Positions 44,105 to 54,939 of a stretch of DNA of 64,000 bases are shown piece by piece. The stretch covers positions 18,388-82,387 of the forward strand of contig NZ_RXNR01000015.1 of NCBI RefSeq assembly GCF_003966145.1, written 5' to 3'. Source of the DNA: Lysinibacillus telephonicus. Its GTDB lineage: Bacteria > Bacillota > Bacilli > Bacillales_A > Planococcaceae. The first letter of the stretch is position 1. Each line of letters begins with the position of its first letter. The position numbers and the translations under genes are program-made. The notes under the pieces were generated by a model. The model was given only the letters and a program-made list of their open reading frames with translations, was not told the DNA's origin and did no database searches.

Positions 44105-46285
44105 TTACTTTGATGTCTTAAAATCATCATTTAAATATCGAGCCAATAATACGGCAAAATCTTGACGTGAAAGATTATTAGTAGGCTTAAAAGTTCCATC
44201 TTCATAACCACCAGCTATATTATTTGCTGCTAGTGCGGAAATTTCATCATATGCCCAATACTCTTTTGGGACATCCTTAAATTCGGTTGGATTAGTTCCC
44301 TCTAAGTCATAGGCTAATACTAAAATCTTAGCTGCATGTGATCTAGTTAATTTTCCGTTTGGATCGAAGTATTTTTGGCCCTGAGCATTTACGTAACCGT
44401 TGATTATACCTAATTCTACAGCTTTAGCAATCTCCTCATATCCATTATCGCCTGGCTTCACATCAATAAATCCTGGATTTGTAACGTTAGAAAAGTCTTT
44501 AATTCCCTTTTCTCTTAAAATCATTTTTATAGCTTGTAAACGAGTAATAGGATTGTTTGGTTTAAATGTTCCATCAGCATAACCCTGAATTATGCCTTTA
44601 TCTGTTAAATACTCAATTTCATCTTCATAAGAATTAACATCTTTAAATTTAGTTTCATCAACTAAATCAACCGCGAAATTAGGCGTTGTTTTTGGCAACG
44701 TTCTAGCATTTGTTGCTTGTTCAAATGAATAGGCTAAATCTAATAGAGATTGTTCACTAAATGCTAGCCCGAAGAAAGAAATCCCAACAGGTACCTCTTC
44801 CTTCGTAACACCAGCTGGCACAGTAATTTCAGGGAATCCTGTTGCTGAAGCTACATAACTAGCGGCATAAGTATCATATGCTTCACATACATATGTAGGG
44901 TCTTCCTGATCAAATCTTGGTGACGCTGGACATGACATCGTTGGAAAAACGATTGCATCCAAATTTTCATTTTCCATAATTGCTTGAATTTCATCACGTA
45001 CTTTAGGCATTTCGTTTGTTATGATTTGATTGTATTCTGCGCTGTCTTTAAATTCTGCCTGTTCCATCGAAGTTTTAAAACCTTCCACACGCCCTGGATT
45101 TACTGGCGTTGCCGAATTTAAAACTTCAGGAGATTCACTAATTTTGATAATTTCTTCTAGTGTTTTTGGCTGACCCTCTGGGAGCTGTGCAAGATATTCT
45201 TCTAATTGCACCTTAAAGTCCGCATCATTAATCGGTCCAACAATTGGTGTCCATAAATATTGAGTTAGCTCTGAGAAAGACACCGGAATAGCCTCTGTAC
45301 CCATTTCTTCCATTTTTGCTATAGCTTCATTCGCAATCGCATCCACTTCTTCGTTGTCGCCAAAAAAGTCAACTGCTACGCCGATTCTTGCGTTTTGTAA
45401 AGCAGTGCTATCTAAGGATTTACTATAGTCTTCGACGATGTGTTCCTTTGCAGGCAACGTTTTAGCGTCTTTCTCATCAACCCCAGCCATTACACTCAAT
45501 ACAATCGCTGCATCCTCAACTGATCTTGCTATCGGACCAGTTGTATCAAAAGTTAACGAGGATGGAATTACCCCACTGCGACTTATTAAACCTATCGTCG
45601 GTCTTATACCAACTAGACCAGTTACATTCGCTGGACCTCTCACTGAAGCAGATGTATCTGTACCTAATCCAAATACAGCAAAGTTTGCTGTAACTGCCGC
45701 TGCCGTTCCGCTACTTGATCCTGAAGCATCTCGGTTAAGATTATAAGGGTTTAAAGTTAAGCCACCCAATGAGCTGTATCCTAATCTGCCATAAGATGCT
45801 GCAAACTCTGACATATTTGTTTTAGCTAGGATAATCGCTCCTTCGTCCTTTAGTTTCTGAATAACAAAAGCATCTTCTGTCGGATAAGCATCCTTTAGTG
45901 CCACAGAACCCGCAGATGTAGGCATTCCTTTTACGTCAATATTATCCTTCACAACAATCGGAATACCATGAAGAATGCCTCTTGGACCTTTATTTTGTCT
46001 TTCTTCATCTAATTGCTTGGCAATCTCAACAGCTTGATCATTAATTGTAATGATTGAGTTAATCGCTGGGCCTTGCTTGTCATATGCCTCTATACGCTCT
46101 AGATAATACTCAACCAATTGTTCAGAAGTAATTTGGTTGTTATTTAAAGCATCAGAAATTTCACTAATACTCTTTTCAAATGGATCAAATTCCATTTCTT
46201 CTGCAGAAACACTTACTAATGGAAGCGTCGCTATTACAAAAATAAAAGCAATCAGGGTTTTAAGCTGATAAATTGTTTTAAACAT
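44105..46285 (-). CDS. Exported amidase-signature enzyme with C-terminal SLH domains
   Basis: 726 aa. Signal peptide (1-29, cleavage near VSA-EE). Amidase-signature domain (about 38-540) with the Ser-cisSer-Lys triad visible as Lys113 (VVKDN), the GSSSG loop (189-193) and Ser214 (GTDTSASVRGPA). The loop has SAS where relatives usually have GGS, so specificity may differ. Three SLH motifs fill residues 550-720 (GYADGTFKPNNPITRLQAI, then GKLTRSHAAKIL, GYEDGTFKPTNNLSRQDFA). It should work on the cell surface on an amide, perhaps a peptide or cell-wall amide. Monocistronic. Confidence 0.9.
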   Translation of the reverse strand: MFKTIYQLKTLIAFIFVIATLPLVSVSAEEMEFDPFEKSISEISDALNNNQITSEQLVEYYLERIEAYDKQGPAINSIITINDQAVEIAKQLDEERQNKGPRGILHGIPIVVKDNIDVKGMPTSAGSVALKDAYPTEDAFVIQKLKDEGAIILAKTNMSEFAASYGRLGYSSLGGLTLNPYNLNRDASGSSSGTAAAVTANFAVFGLGTDTSASVRGPANVTGLVGIRPTIGLISRSGVIPSSLTFDTTGPIARSVEDAAIVLSVMAGVDEKDAKTLPAKEHIVEDYSKSLDSTALQNARIGVAVDFFGDNEEVDAIANEAIAKMEEMGTEAIPVSFSELTQYLWTPIVGPINDADFKVQLEEYLAQLPEGQPKTLEEIIKISESPEVLNSATPVNPGRVEGFKTSMEQAEFKDSAEYNQIITNEMPKVRDEIQAIMENENLDAIVFPTMSCPASPRFDQEDPTYVCEAYDTYAASYVASATGFPEITVPAGVTKEEVPVGISFFGLAFSEQSLLDLAYSFEQATNARTLPKTTPNFAVDLVDETKFKDVNSYEDEIEYLTDKGIIQGYADGTFKPNNPITRLQAIKMILREKGIKDFSNVTNPGFIDVKPGDNGYEEIAKAVELGIINGYVNAQGQKYFDPNGKLTRSHAAKILVLAYDLEGTNPTEFKDVPKEYWAYDEISALAANNIAGGYEDGTFKPTNNLSRQDFAVLLARYLNDDFKTSK

Positions 46286-46357
46286 AGTGTTTCCTCCCTT
46301 TTATAATGATTCGAAATAGTAAACTAATACACTTTTAAATATTCTGGATTATTAAAC

Positions 46358-46384
46358 TAGATGATCTAATCATTAGATCATCTA
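46358..46384 (-). terminator. Hairpin after the chemoreceptor gene
   Basis: A perfect 12-bp stem TAGATGATCTAA/TTAGATCATCTA with a 3-nt loop. The minus-strand tail GTTTAATAATCC is weak, so it may be a stabilising hairpin rather than a strong terminator. Confidence 0.5.
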
Positions 46385-46414
46385 ACAATAAATTAAGTAC
46401 TGTAAAGTGGATTT

Positions 46415-48466
46415 TTATAGTTTAAATTGCTGTATAACTTCCTCTAATTCAACTGACATTCTAGCTAACTCTTGAGCTGCTAATGAAACCTCTTCCATTG
46501 AGGCACTCATCTGTTGTGATGATGCAGCAACATTTTGTGAATGATCGTTAACCTCTAAACTTGTTTTCGAAACTTCCTCTATATGGGCTACAACTTCCGC
46601 TATATGTTTTTTCATGTTGCCCATTGCTACACTAACATCAGATATTCTTGTTGTGACATCAAGTACGGCATCCTTAATTTCTCCGAAGGCTCTTCCACTT
46701 TCATTTACAAGTTTCATTCCTTCTTTAGCCGAGTTTGCCCCTTGATTAACAAGACTCATTGAATCTTTAATTCCTTCTTTAATATCATTAATAATTTCAT
46801 TGATCTGCAATGCTGAATGACTAGATTGCTCTGCAAGGTTTCGTACTTCGTCTGCTACTACCGCAAATCCCTTTCCATGTTCGCCAGCTCTTGCCGCTTC
46901 GATTGCAGCATTTAAAGCTAATAAGTTTGTTTGCTCTGAAATTGACTGTATCATCAAACTAATTTGACTAATTTCGTTCGACTTCTCATTTAATAGGCCA
47001 ATTTTTTCAGCAGAAGAGCTCACATTTTTATCTATTTCACCCATTTGCTTTACAGTTTGATAAACAACATCACTACCTTGTTTAGCAGTTTCTGCTGAAA
47101 AATGAACAGACTGACTTACATTGTCCATGCTCATTGACACATCATCAACATGCTTAAACACTTCATTTATAATCCCTACAGCATTCTTCATTGCCACATT
47201 TTGTTCTTCTGTTCCAGAGGCGACGCTTTGGATAGAATCAGATATTTGATTCGAGGCTTTTTGATTCTCAATAGAAGATGCTGCCAGTTCCTCAGATGTA
47301 GCTGATAATGCCTGAGATTCTAATGAAATCTTTTTAATCATTTCTTTTAAACTATTAGACATAATATTGTAATTCTTACCCATATCTCCAATTTCATCAT
47401 TTGATTTAATCTCAACTAATTGAGTTAAATCACCTTGAGACATGGCTAATGATACATCACCAATATTTTTGATTCTTCGTGTTATACCTTGACTCACGAA
47501 AATAGAAACGATTATAGCTATTACTGCAATAATTCCACCAATAATAGAGATATTTGTGCGGATGGAGTTTGCCGTCGCTAAAAGTTCACTCTTTTCGATG
47601 ACAGTGATATATTTCCAGCCTTCATTTTTTGATGTGACTGTGTTTAATACATATTCTTTTCCATCAATTATTGCTTCAAATGAACCATCTTTACTTAAAT
47701 CCTCTAGTTCCGGAACATTCAGTTCGGAAATTGGTTGGAAATTCAGTTCTGGATTCTTTGGATTTGCAAGGATTGTTCCATCCTCTTGCGCTAGAATTAC
47801 ATAACCATTTTCTCCTATGCTGATTTCCTTAATCATATTTGTTAAACCATCTAGACTTACATCCAGACCTAACACACCTATTTCTTTTCCGTCCTTTTCA
47901 ATCGTAACAACATTACTTACGATAATTCCCTCTATTCCAGTTGCTGCATAGGCGCTTGTTAACTTTACTTTTCCTGGATCTTCAGCTGCTGTCGTATACC
48001 AAGGACGATCTCTTGGATCAAAGCCTGCTGGCACAGGACCCTCTGGATATTGGACATAACCTCCATCCGATGTGCCTATATAAACATAAGCTGCATTTGG
48101 ATGACTCTCACTAAATTGAGAAAACACCTCATATATTGCTCGCTCTTTTTCCCCATTAGTAGAAGGAGTCATGTCAATTGAATCTTCCCCTGCTACATCC
48201 ATATAGGAGGTAATACTTGAATCAGCATTTATAACAGATGGGTTGGTAGCTAGTAAACTCACGTTTTCCCTAATAGATTCAAAATACATAGAAATTCCAT
48301 TATCAACCTGTTTAATTTCTCTTTCACTAAAATTGAGATAATCTTTCTCAGTTATTTTGCTAACTGTATTATTTACTAAAAATCCAACAAAGATGATCGG
48401 TACTAACGATAGTAATAAAGAATAAATTAAAACTTTTGCTTTAAATGAAAATCTTCTTTTATTCAT
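46415..48466 (-). CDS. Methyl-accepting chemotaxis protein with dCache domain
   Basis: 683 aa. TM1 at about 11-33; extracellular dCache_1 domain 40-295; TM2 306-326; HAMP 327-380; cytoplasmic signalling domain to the end, with the conserved hairpin tip [19 protein letters not shown] near residue 510. The ligand pocket keeps the RxWY pattern (Arg154, Trp156, Tyr157) with Tyr173 and Asp202, which resembles the amino-acid-binding dCache signature. An amino-acid attractant is likely, by inference. The long leader carries a c-di-GMP-I riboswitch and terminator. Confidence 0.93.
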   Translation of the reverse strand: MNKRRFSFKAKVLIYSLLLSLVPIIFVGFLVNNTVSKITEKDYLNFSEREIKQVDNGISMYFESIRENVSLLATNPSVINADSSITSYMDVAGEDSIDMTPSTNGEKERAIYEVFSQFSESHPNAAYVYIGTSDGGYVQYPEGPVPAGFDPRDRPWYTTAAEDPGKVKLTSAYAATGIEGIIVSNVVTIEKDGKEIGVLGLDVSLDGLTNMIKEISIGENGYVILAQEDGTILANPKNPELNFQPISELNVPELEDLSKDGSFEAIIDGKEYVLNTVTSKNEGWKYITVIEKSELLATANSIRTNISIIGGIIAVIAIIVSIFVSQGITRRIKNIGDVSLAMSQGDLTQLVEIKSNDEIGDMGKNYNIMSNSLKEMIKKISLESQALSATSEELAASSIENQKASNQISDSIQSVASGTEEQNVAMKNAVGIINEVFKHVDDVSMSMDNVSQSVHFSAETAKQGSDVVYQTVKQMGEIDKNVSSSAEKIGLLNEKSNEISQISLMIQSISEQTNLLALNAAIEAARAGEHGKGFAVVADEVRNLAEQSSHSALQINEIINDIKEGIKDSMSLVNQGANSAKEGMKLVNESGRAFGEIKDAVLDVTTRISDVSVAMGNMKKHIAEVVAHIEEVSKTSLEVNDHSQNVAASSQQMSASMEEVSLAAQELARMSVELEEVIQQFKL

Positions 48467-48644
48467 ATTGCCAAACCTTTCTATTGTTTTAGTGAAACTA
48501 TTAGAATTTCCACATCTTGCACGTCAATAAACTGTTATCATCCCTCTCTAAAACTTTCACTACACAAAGTTATTGCTAAATATTATAAATGTACAAAAGC
48601 TTGTTTTATAATTAGCAATCATCTAGCTTATGGAATAAAACTTG

Positions 48645-48678
48645 CCAAAAAAAAACTACTCTATTTTTCATAGAATAG
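48645..48678 (-). terminator. Riboswitch expression-platform terminator
   Basis: CTATTCTAT/AATAGAGTAG stem (nine pairs, one G-U), then nine T on the minus strand, between the aptamer and the chemoreceptor gene. Confidence 0.8.
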
Positions 48679-48709
48679 CCAAAGGATTTAAATTAGTAAG
48701 AATCCGTAA

Positions 48710-48825
48710 ATTTGGTAACCAGGCGATCATCGTTTAAATTGCAGGATTTTGATTCATCCTACTAAACCTTAGACCCTAGGCTTTGCGTCCTACCCTTTCG
48801 GAATAGTTTGCCTTTATCTTCCATA
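48710..48825 (-). promoter_or_regulatory. Cyclic-di-GMP-I (GEMM-I) riboswitch aptamer
   Basis: On the minus strand the conserved blocks occur in order: GGCAAAC (48812-48806), a stem with the GAAA tetraloop (TTCCGAAAGGGTA), GGACGCAAAGCC (P1b core), AGGGTCTAAGG, a variable P2 stem (GGATGAATCAAAATCC), and GCCTGGTTACC (ending at 48714), which docks the tetraloop. These match the class I c-di-GMP riboswitch. A terminator lies 30 nt downstream, then the chemoreceptor gene. Whether ligand turns the gene on or off cannot be read without folding. Confidence 0.9.
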
Positions 48826-48865
48826 AATATAAGATTAAACTCATCTCTTATAATAATCGCATGTA

Positions 48866-48894
48866 ATTATACAAATTTCAACAATTTATGACAA
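48866..48894 (-). promoter_or_regulatory. Sigma-A promoter of the riboswitch transcript
   Basis: On the minus strand TTGTCA (48894-48889), 17 nt, TATAAT (48871-48866). The transcript would start near 48858, about 30 nt before the aptamer. Confidence 0.7.
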
Positions 48895-49082
48895 TAAAAC
48901 CAAAATACTTATTATTTTCTACAAGAAAAACTATGCACTATATTATAATCGGGATAATTAAATCTTCCTAGAAATACTATTGTAAATGCAATACGAAGGT
49001 TCTATGGCTAAATGAAAAAGACTCCTTCTCTGATCTATTAGAACAGTACCTTCCTCTATTAGAATGAGTAAGCCTGAAAATC

Positions 49083-49122
49083 AAAAAAACACCATCTCTT
49101 AGGTTAATTGCTGAGAGATGGC
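49083..49122 (-). terminator. Terminator after the decayed HbpS-like gene
   Basis: CCATCTCT/AGAGATGG stem extended by partial pairing, then seven T on the minus strand. Confidence 0.8.
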
Positions 49123-49139
49123 GTTAAGAGTAATACTAT

Positions 49140-49405
49140 TTAATTTAAAGTTTGATTGCTAATTCAAGCTTCTTGATAACCGCTCAAACACTGTTTGCCT
49201 TACAGCATGCTCTCTGAGTTACAAGGCATTTTAACGCAACAGATGTCCATGCCTTATTTGGGGCAATGTCAGCGCTTACTAATTAGTCATCATCTCGGTG
49301 AATTTCTACCCTCATCAACAATTGAAATAACCATGGAAACTTCAAATTTTTCGCTTCTCACACCTGAAATAATTTTTTAGCTAAATCTAATGTAATATTA
49401 CTCAT
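49140..49405 (-). pseudogene. Decayed HbpS/GlcG (DUF336)-like gene
   Basis: No open frame spans it, but pieces in different minus-strand frames read in order like the haem-binding HbpS/GlcG family: MSNITLDLAK, then KIISG with FEVSMVISIVDEGRN, then after several small indels HRDD and LVSADIAPNKAWTSVALK. The first break is an extra A in a run near 49378; others lie near 49285. Upstream it is 22 nt from the formaldehyde dehydrogenase stop, so it was probably the second gene of that operon. The C-terminal part is unrecognisable. Confidence 0.75.
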
Positions 49406-49427
49406 AATAATAGGCCATTTGTCTAAC

Positions 49428-50645
49428 TTATTTATTTAAAATTTCATGAGGATCAATGACAAACTTCTTGGAAGCTCCCTGATCAAATTCAGCATATGCA
49501 GCTGGTGCTTGATCTAAAGAAATTGGTGTTGCATTTACAGCTTTAGCAATTTGGGCTTTCCCGCTCAGGATAGCCATCATTAAGTCACGGTGATATTTCA
49601 TAACCGGTGTTTGACCAGTTACAAACGTATGAGCTTTAGCCCATCCAAGCCCCAAACGAACCTTTAATGTACCGACTTTCGCATCCTCATCGACTGCCCC
49701 CGGATCACCTGTAACATATAGACCAGGAATACCCAGTCGCCCTCCAGCACGGGTAACTTCCATTATGGAGTTTAATACAGTAGCTGGAGCTTCACCGGTC
49801 CCTTTACCATGTCCGTGGGCTTCAAAACCGACACAGTCAATCGCACAATCGACCTCTGGAATTCCTAAAATCTGTTCAATTTGTTCTCCAAGATTTGGAT
49901 GTTCTCTAAGATTTACTGTTTCACAACCGAAGCTCTTAGCCTGTGCTAGTCGCTCACTATTTAAATCACCAACGATAACTACAGAGGCCCCTAAGAGTTG
50001 GGCAGAATGGGCTGCAGCCAAGCCAACTGGTCCAGCTCCAGCAACATACACAGTAGAACCAGGCTTTACACCAGCACTCACCGCACCGTGATAACCTGTT
50101 GGGAAAATATCAGAAAGCATAGTTAAATCAAGGATTTTTTCCAGGGCTTGATCTTTATCTGGAAATTTCAGCAACTGGAAGTCTGCATAGGGAACCATTA
50201 CATACTCGGATTGCCCACCTACCCATCCACCCATGTCCACGTAACCGTATGCGGAACCGGGACGATCTGGATTAACATTTTCGCAAATATGTGTATTCTG
50301 TTCTTTACAACTGCGGCAACGACCACAAGCAATATTAAATGGTACGGATACAAGATCTCCTTTTTTTATAAATTCGACATCTCGCCCTACTTCAATGACT
50401 TCACCCGTAATTTCATGACCAAGAACAAGCCCCTCAGGAGCAGTGGTCCGGCCTCGAACCATATGTTGGTCACTTCCACAAATATTCGTTGTTACAACCT
50501 TTAGAATTACGCCATGGTCACACTTACGACCGACATTTAAAGGATTTACTCCTGGCCCATCTCTTAGGATCAAGTCTGGGTAGCCAATATCTTCAACAGC
50601 TACTTTCCCTGCCCCTCTATAAACTACGGCTCTGTTTCCTGTCAT
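49428..50645 (-). CDS. fdhA: Glutathione-independent formaldehyde dehydrogenase
   Basis: A 405-aa zinc-dependent medium-chain dehydrogenase of the Pseudomonas FdhA type, oxidising formaldehyde to formate with NAD and without external glutathione. Features: ICGSDQHMVRGR and GHEITGEV (catalytic zinc Cys and His), the structural zinc loop with four Cys (CGRCRSCKEQNTHIC), and the Rossmann motif VAGAGPVGLA near residue 205. The long N-terminal (DLILRDGPGVNPLNVGRKCDHG) is typical for FdhA. AGGGGG precedes the ATG. Divergent from an HxlR-type regulator. Confidence 0.92.
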   Translation of the reverse strand: MTGNRAVVYRGAGKVAVEDIGYPDLILRDGPGVNPLNVGRKCDHGVILKVVTTNICGSDQHMVRGRTTAPEGLVLGHEITGEVIEVGRDVEFIKKGDLVSVPFNIACGRCRSCKEQNTHICENVNPDRPGSAYGYVDMGGWVGGQSEYVMVPYADFQLLKFPDKDQALEKILDLTMLSDIFPTGYHGAVSAGVKPGSTVYVAGAGPVGLAAAHSAQLLGASVVIVGDLNSERLAQAKSFGCETVNLREHPNLGEQIEQILGIPEVDCAIDCVGFEAHGHGKGTGEAPATVLNSIMEVTRAGGRLGIPGLYVTGDPGAVDEDAKVGTLKVRLGLGWAKAHTFVTGQTPVMKYHRDLMMAILSGKAQIAKAVNATPISLDQAPAAYAEFDQGASKKFVIDPHEILNK

Positions 50646-50698
50646 TCATTTTCCCCCTTCATTTTTCTTACCTTAACTACGAAGTTTTTACATCCCCA

Positions 50699-50714
50699 TT
50701 GATAGAGTTATCAA
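50699..50714. promoter_or_regulatory. Inverted repeat upstream of fdhA
   Basis: TTGATA-gagt-TATCAA, a perfect 6-4-6 palindrome about 55 bp before the fdhA start, within the divergent fdhA-hxlR region. Candidate operator only; its sequence does not match an HxlR box that I can recall. Confidence 0.35.
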
Positions 50715-50868
50715 AGTTTTTTCTCCTCTTTTATAGAGGGTCTGTTTTTTGAATATTCCCTATCTTAAATTTATTCTAAAAAATGATTCCTTTCTTTGGA
50801 AGAACGCACTTTTTTGTGAGAAAGTTACTTAAAGGATACTTTTTGATAAAAAGGGGGAGAAGTATTTT

Positions 50869-51228
50869 ATGCACGATTTACGAAAGGAAGTTAGAAAGAA
50901 AATTGAGAATGGTGAATTTAATTGTGAAAAGGAATTAACCTTATCCATCATTAGCGGCAAATGGAAAATTACGATTATTTACTATTTAGGAACTAATGGG
51001 ACATTACGTTTTAGTGAAATTAAACACCTATTTCCCAAAATCACACATAAGGTGTTAACAACCCAAGTTAGAGAGTTAGAGGAAGATGGTATTGTTCAAA
51101 GAAGAGTTTTCCCCGAAGTTCCTCCACGAGTGGAATATTCATTGACAGAACTAGGCGAAAGCTTAATGCCCATTGTTTTAATGATGTATGATTGGGGTAA
51201 GCAAAATTTAAAATCGTTCAGTAAGTAA
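50869..51228 (+). CDS. hxlR: HxlR-type formaldehyde-responsive regulator
   Basis: A 119-aa winged-helix protein of the HxlR family. The segment [16 protein letters not shown] is nearly the same as in B. subtilis HxlR, where Cys11 and Lys13 form a methylene crosslink with formaldehyde; here the pair is Cys19 and Lys21. The rest ([34 protein letters not shown]) also follows HxlR. GGGGGAGAAG precedes the ATG. B. subtilis HxlR activates the ribulose-monophosphate pathway; here the divergent target is FdhA instead. Confidence 0.88.
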   Translation: MHDLRKEVRKKIENGEFNCEKELTLSIISGKWKITIIYYLGTNGTLRFSEIKHLFPKITHKVLTTQVRELEEDGIVQRRVFPEVPPRVEYSLTELGESLMPIVLMMYDWGKQNLKSFSK

Positions 51229-51763
51229 GATAATCACAGAAACAGTTCTTACATTTTCGTAGTTTCACAATTTTGTAGATGATGCACTTAATAAGCCGCG
51301 CAATCGTTCTAGTGACAGCAGCTTATAATCACAAATTAAAAGCTGCTGGATTGCTAAAACTACTAAAACTTCATTAACCACCACTAAGAAACGGTAAGCA
51401 CAATAGTTTAAAATGGTGTGGATGAACTATTTCATAATTCGCAGCCAAGCCCTGTGAGTAAACTCTCTCGAGTGATTCAATGACTAGAGAACCTGTCTAC
51501 GAAGAAAGCTATAGGGGGCATAATAAAGCCCCCGGTTCGTTCACTAAAAACACCTATCCCCACATTACAATAGACATGAAAAAAGAGGCTTCCCAAAAGT
51601 TTTCACAACTAATGAGAAGCCTCGATTAAAATCCTCTATGTTAGCAAACCACTTTCATTTTACATACAAACCCTTATATATCAAGGCATTGACGGGCAGA
51701 GGAACTCGGACTAAAACCGCGACATCGTGTCGCAACGTCCGAGTGACCAACTTCGTGTTGGCC
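51229..51763. other. Intergenic region between hxlR and groEL
   Basis: It holds a CAGCAGCTT/AAGCTGCTG hairpin (about 51316-51356), a GGGGGC/GCCCCC hairpin (51514-51533), the groEL terminator (51579-51623) and a Bacillaceae-1-like element directly at the groEL stop. No ORF that looks coding. Confidence 0.55.
51579..51623 (-). terminator. Terminator of groES-groEL
   Basis: GAGGCTTCTC/GGAAGCCTC long stem and six T on the minus strand. Confidence 0.85.

Positions 51764-51765
<2 letters not shown>
51683..51765 (+). ncRNA. Bacillaceae-1-like structured RNA element, copy 2
   Basis: Hairpin A: ACTCGGAC-(7)-GCGAC-ATCGT-GTCGC-aac-GTCCGAGT (51704-51744). Hairpin B: CCAAC-TTCGT-GTTGG (51747-51761). A weak outer stem AAGG/CCTT closes it, touching the groEL stop codon. 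Same plan as copies 1 and 3 with compensating stem changes. It reads in the plus orientation, opposite to groEL, if the loops mark the sense strand. Confidence 0.55.
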
Positions 51766-53416
<1,651 letters not shown>

Positions 53417-53511
53417 TTATATTCTATTCAAAAATCAAAAGTAGCATGCGAGCGCCAAACAATTCATAGTATGTAAAGGCGCCCATTGCTTAAGATTCAT
53501 TTTTTACATTT

Positions 53512-53796
53512 TTAGCCGATTACTGCTAGTACATCACTTTCGCGGAGAATTAAATATTCTTTACCTTCATATTTCACTTCTGTGCCTGAGTATTTAGAGA
53601 AGATAATAAGATCGCCTTCTTTTACTTCAGGCTCGACACGTGTGCCGTTATCTAGTACACGACCTGTTCCCACAGCAACAACTTTACCCTCTTGTGGTTT
53701 TTCTTTTGCTGAATCTGGAAGTACAATTCCGAATTGTGATTTTTCTTCCACCTCAACTAGTTCGATAATGATACGATCACCTAATGGTCTTAACAA
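53512..53796 (-). CDS. groS: Co-chaperonin GroES
   Basis: A 94-aa 10-kDa chaperonin lid. [14 protein letters not shown] start, mobile-loop [21 protein letters not shown], and C-terminal [15 protein letters not shown]. The start is the TTG at 53796, 9 nt after AGGAGG; B. subtilis groES also starts at TTG. The upstream TTG at 53805 abuts the ribosome-binding site. Confidence 0.97.
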   Translation of the reverse strand: MLRPLGDRIIIELVEVEEKSQFGIVLPDSAKEKPQEGKVVAVGTGRVLDNGTRVEPEVKEGDLIIFSKYSGTEVKYEGKEYLILRESDVLAVIG

Positions 53797-53836
53797 GTGA
53801 AACAACCTCCTACAAATTTTAGTTTAAATATCATTA

Positions 53837-53863
53837 TTAGCACTCTCTTCATATGAGTGCTAA
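53837..53863. promoter_or_regulatory. CIRCE operator (HrcA site)
   Basis: Perfect TTAGCACTC-N9-GAGTGCTAA, 41 bp upstream of groES, directly after the promoter. HrcA binding here represses the operon at normal temperature. Confidence 0.98.
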
Positions 53864-53873
53864 CACAATTATT

Positions 53874-53902
53874 ATAATAAAGAATTCAATTTATTTTTGC
53901 AA
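53874..53902 (-). promoter_or_regulatory. groES-groEL promoter
   Basis: TTGCAA (53902-53897), 17 nt, TATTAT (53879-53874) on the minus strand, immediately upstream of CIRCE so that CIRCE covers the start point. Confidence 0.7.
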
Positions 53903-54045
53903 GTACGAAGCGTAAAAAATTTTGTTTTCTTTCCATATTCATCTACAATAGAATTTAGTTGGATAATCTTATTCAGACGCCTCTGATAGTTTATCTACTT
54001 ATACTATGTTTTAAACTCTATTTTTAGAAAGAGGGATTTTCTCTA

Positions 54046-54783
54046 TTGAGTACTACTACTAAGATTCAAACACAAAAAACTGCATTTTACGTATTGCTTA
54101 CTTACATTGGATTTCAATTATCCGGCTTTATAGTACTTATTCCACCTGTGAGGAAGGTTTTCCTTCATTTTATAAATAAAGACGGGGCAGAGGCAGGTAT
54201 TGCGATAGCAGGCTGGTGGTCCGCTATATCGGCAATTATTGCTTTCATCGTTTGTATTATTTTAATTAATAAAAATAAAAATTTTTGGAACATATTTAAA
54301 GGGGAAAAAGCATCTATACCCGTTTCAATCGGCTGGGGAATTATCGGTTTTTTCCTAGTATATCTAGGTCAATCGATTGGAGCAATGATTGAGTTAGCCC
54401 TTGGGATTGACTTCGGTTCGGAAAATACGGAAACCATATTGCTTGTAACGGAAATTGCCCCTATCATGATATTAGCCTCTGTATTTTTTGGTCCGATTTT
54501 AGAGGAGTTAGTTTTTCGACGGGTTGTTTTTGGCTCGTTAATACAAACTCAAAGCTTTTGGGTGGCCGGTATCGTTAGTTCCATTGTTTTCGCTGTAATT
54601 CATTTAGATTTTACCCATATCATTCTTTATACAATTAGCGGTTTTATTTTTGCATTTCTCTATTATAAAACGAAGCGATTACTTACATCTATTATTGCCC
54701 ATATGATGTTAAATGGTTTTGTTACATTAGTTCAAATGAATGCTGATAAGCTTCAACAAATTATGGATCAAGTGCCTAAATAA
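54046..54783 (+). CDS. CPBP family intramembrane metalloprotease (YdiL-like)
   Basis: 245 aa with about seven to eight membrane segments. Abi/CPBP motifs: EELVFRR (motif 1, EExxxR) near residue 155, FAVIHLDFTH (motif 2, FxxxH) near 185, and HMMLNG (motif 3). TTG start with AGAGGG 10 nt upstream. Occupies the ydiL position beside groES in B. subtilis. Substrate unknown; relatives process prenylated or membrane peptides. Confidence 0.87.
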   Translation: MSTTTKIQTQKTAFYVLLTYIGFQLSGFIVLIPPVRKVFLHFINKDGAEAGIAIAGWWSAISAIIAFIVCIILINKNKNFWNIFKGEKASIPVSIGWGIIGFFLVYLGQSIGAMIELALGIDFGSENTETILLVTEIAPIMILASVFFGPILEELVFRRVVFGSLIQTQSFWVAGIVSSIVFAVIHLDFTHIILYTISGFIFAFLYYKTKRLLTSIIAHMMLNGFVTLVQMNADKLQQIMDQVPK

Positions 54784-54893
54784 ATATCATCAACCACTTC
54801 TAGCGTATTTCACTTGAAGTATTGCGCTTTGGGAACAGCTTTCCGTTGTTTTCTAATGTGAAAGACTTTTAAAAGTTTAATAATTAAAAATGA

Positions 54894-54939
54894 AAAAGCC
54901 TATTTTCGAACTTCATGTCCGAAAATAGGCTTAATTTTT
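54894..54939. terminator. Bidirectional terminator between CPBP gene and tatC
   Basis: AAGCCTATTTTCG/CGAAAATAGGCTT with T-runs on both sides, between convergent genes. Confidence 0.9.

Noticed and set aside
49195..49380. 61-aa plus-strand ORF
   Set aside because: It is the complement of the decayed HbpS-like gene and has no ribosome-binding site or family resemblance.
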